NCBI GenBank assembly: GCA_963764565.1
Contig: CAVXTD010000005.1
Span: 51,985-115,984, forward strand
Direction of reading: 5' to 3'
DNA: 64,000 nt
Origin: DATBLE01 sp963764565
GTDB taxonomy: Bacteria > Actinomycetota > Thermoleophilia > Gaiellales > Gaiellaceae
The position numbers were made by a program, and so were the translations under genes. Below are positions 63,060-64,000 of the stretch, one piece after another. The notes beneath the pieces were generated by a model. That model worked only from the letters and a program-made list of their open reading frames with translations. It had not been told where the DNA came from and ran no database searches. How positions within the stretch are numbered: the stretch's first letter is position 1; the number at the start of each line of letters is the position of its first letter.

Positions 63060-63089
63060 GTGATGAGTAACCCTATGAAAGGAGCGGGC

Positions 63090-64000
63090 ATGAAGGTCAA
63101 GCATCGGTGGCTCGTGCTGGCGTCGCTCGTCGCGGTCGCGACGACGACGGCTGCGCTGGTCGCTGCCTCAACCGGCGGAGCGAGCTCCGGAAAGGCCTCC
63201 GGCTCGATCACCGTCTGGGTCGACGCCGTCCGCCTTCCGGTGACGAAGCTGTACGCCAAGACGCATCCGAACGTGAAGCTGAAGATCGTCACCTACGACG
63301 GTGACGGCAACGGCGCGACCACGATGCAGACGAAGATCCAGCTGTGGAACCGCACCGGCAAGGGCTGGCCGGACGTCATCTTCAGCGAGCAGGCCAACGA
63401 CCCGGTCTGGATGGGACAGAAGCCGTTCGACTTCGCCCTTGACCTGAAGGGTGTCTTCCCGGCGAACCTCCTCAAGGGTTGGCCAGCGCCGTCGCTCGGG
63501 CAGTGCACGGTCAACGGCCACCTCGTCTGCCTCCAGGACAACCTCGCCCAGGAGGTGCTCTACGTCAACCAGAAGCTGATGAAGCAGTTCGGCTACACGG
63601 TCCCGAAGACCTGGCAGCAGTGGGCCGCGCTCGGCGCGAAGGTCGCCAAGGAGCACCCCGGCTACATCATCGGGAACATCGGCGACTCGTACGGCCACTG
63701 GCTCTACCTCTGGGCGGACAAGTGCCCGCTGTCGCAAGTCACCGGGCCGAACACGGTCAGGATCAACTCGGCCGATGTGCACTGCACTCGCATGGCGACG
63801 CTGCTCGACCCGCTGATCAAGAGCGGCGTCGTTCCGCCCGAGAGCGTCTTCACCGCCGACTTCGCCACGAAGTGGGGCGGTGACAACGACAAGATCCTGC
63901 TCATGCCGGGGCCGACGTGGTACGCGAAGGACATCTTCAGCGGCACGCTGCACGTCCCGGCCGGCGAGCTGACTGCGGCGCTCCCGCTGCGGTGGAACAA
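63090..64000 (+). CDS. ABC sugar-binding protein (truncated at window end)
   Basis: I choose ATG 63090, since AAAGGAG lies 6 bases before it; in-frame ATGs at 63063 and 63075 are less likely. Signal peptide MKVKHRWLVLASLVAVATTTAALVAAS. The mature part begins SGSITVWVDAVRLPVTKLYAKTHPNVKLKIVTYDG, typical of CUT1 solute-binding proteins. Later segments are TKIQLWNRTGKGWPDVIFSEQ, LYVNQKLMKQFGYTVPKTWQQWAALGAKVA and KILLMPGPTWYAKDIF. No lipobox Cys is seen. The gene continues past the window. Probably supplies the MalG permease at 60158. Confidence 0.88.
   Translation, partial: MKVKHRWLVLASLVAVATTTAALVAASTGGASSGKASGSITVWVDAVRLPVTKLYAKTHPNVKLKIVTYDGDGNGATTMQTKIQLWNRTGKGWPDVIFSEQANDPVWMGQKPFDFALDLKGVFPANLLKGWPAPSLGQCTVNGHLVCLQDNLAQEVLYVNQKLMKQFGYTVPKTWQQWAALGAKVAKEHPGYIIGNIGDSYGHWLYLWADKCPLSQVTGPNTVRINSADVHCTRMATLLDPLIKSGVVPPESVFTADFATKWGGDNDKILLMPGPTWYAKDIFSGTLHVPAGELTAALPLRWN

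Overview
The window is high-GC DNA that I assign to an actinobacterium, most plausibly a Thermoleophilia/Gaiellales-like lineage. Supporting points are heavy GTG start use, strong C/G at third codon positions, F420-type oxidoreductases, a class II DAHP synthase, cyclase-AAA-TPR regulators and NarL-type two-component genes. The taxonomic placement is inference. Many genes that must work in a living cell (dnaE, lgt, scpB, metK, FTR1, galactose-side ABC genes) are split by single-base indels whose repair restores the family sequence. The indels are densest in the first 2.6 kb. I read most of them as sequencing or assembly errors, not as pseudogenes. A 22-base G run at 22500 is probably an artefact too.

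Layout. 1-6.1 kb: two tandem copies of a cyclase/AAA/TPR regulator. 6.1-9.7 kb: ureohydrolase, dihydrolipoamide dehydrogenase, small proteins and a VapBC-type toxin-antitoxin pair. 9.7-13.1 kb: dnaE. 13.2-21.8 kb: a cluster of lineage-type secreted proteins, comprising two families interleaved in divergent and convergent pairs. It is interrupted at 14.3-16.8 kb by a visibly lower-GC insertion that holds a broken two-gene cassette (second gene DUF1828/DUF1829-like) and a broken DDE transposase. 21.8-24.7 kb: propeller-like protein, ECF sigma factor, its membrane-anchored partner, and a small protein bracketed by strong hairpins. 24.8-28.4 kb: lgt, scpA, scpB, rluB. 28.5-41.3 kb: housekeeping core with trpS, an MMPL transporter, the aromatic-amino-acid run aroG-tyrA-aroA (overlapping starts and stops), cmk, der, gpsA, a DUF3352 lipoprotein and metK. 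metK has strikingly aberrant codon use.

41.4-44.5 kb: a NarL-type histidine kinase and two nearly identical response regulators. 44.7-50.4 kb: GST-like protein, sulfite-oxidase-family enzyme and tRNA-Ala(CGC). A serine-recombinase remnant has its reading frame running into the tRNA, followed by a HEPN-type protein. An FTR1 iron-permease locus is flanked by a perfect 33-bp direct repeat; together these look like mobile-element scars. 50.5-54.4 kb: TetR regulator, F420-dependent enzymes and an ABC exporter. 54.5-56.6 kb: DUF1697, YdeI-like protein, IS3 orfA scrap and alpha/beta hydrolase. 56.7-64 kb: a sugar locus with an aldo/keto reductase, galK and galT on the minus strand. On the plus strand it has an ABC permease, a FadR-type GntR regulator, an enolase-superfamily acid-sugar dehydratase and a sugar-binding protein cut by the window end. 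An identical 18-bp near-palindrome lies between galT and the permease and directly before the gntR start, a convincing operator.

The most promising undescribed items are the secreted-protein cluster, the low-GC two-gene cassette, the repeat-flanked FTR1 segment beside the tRNA-Ala scar, and the gal-locus operator.
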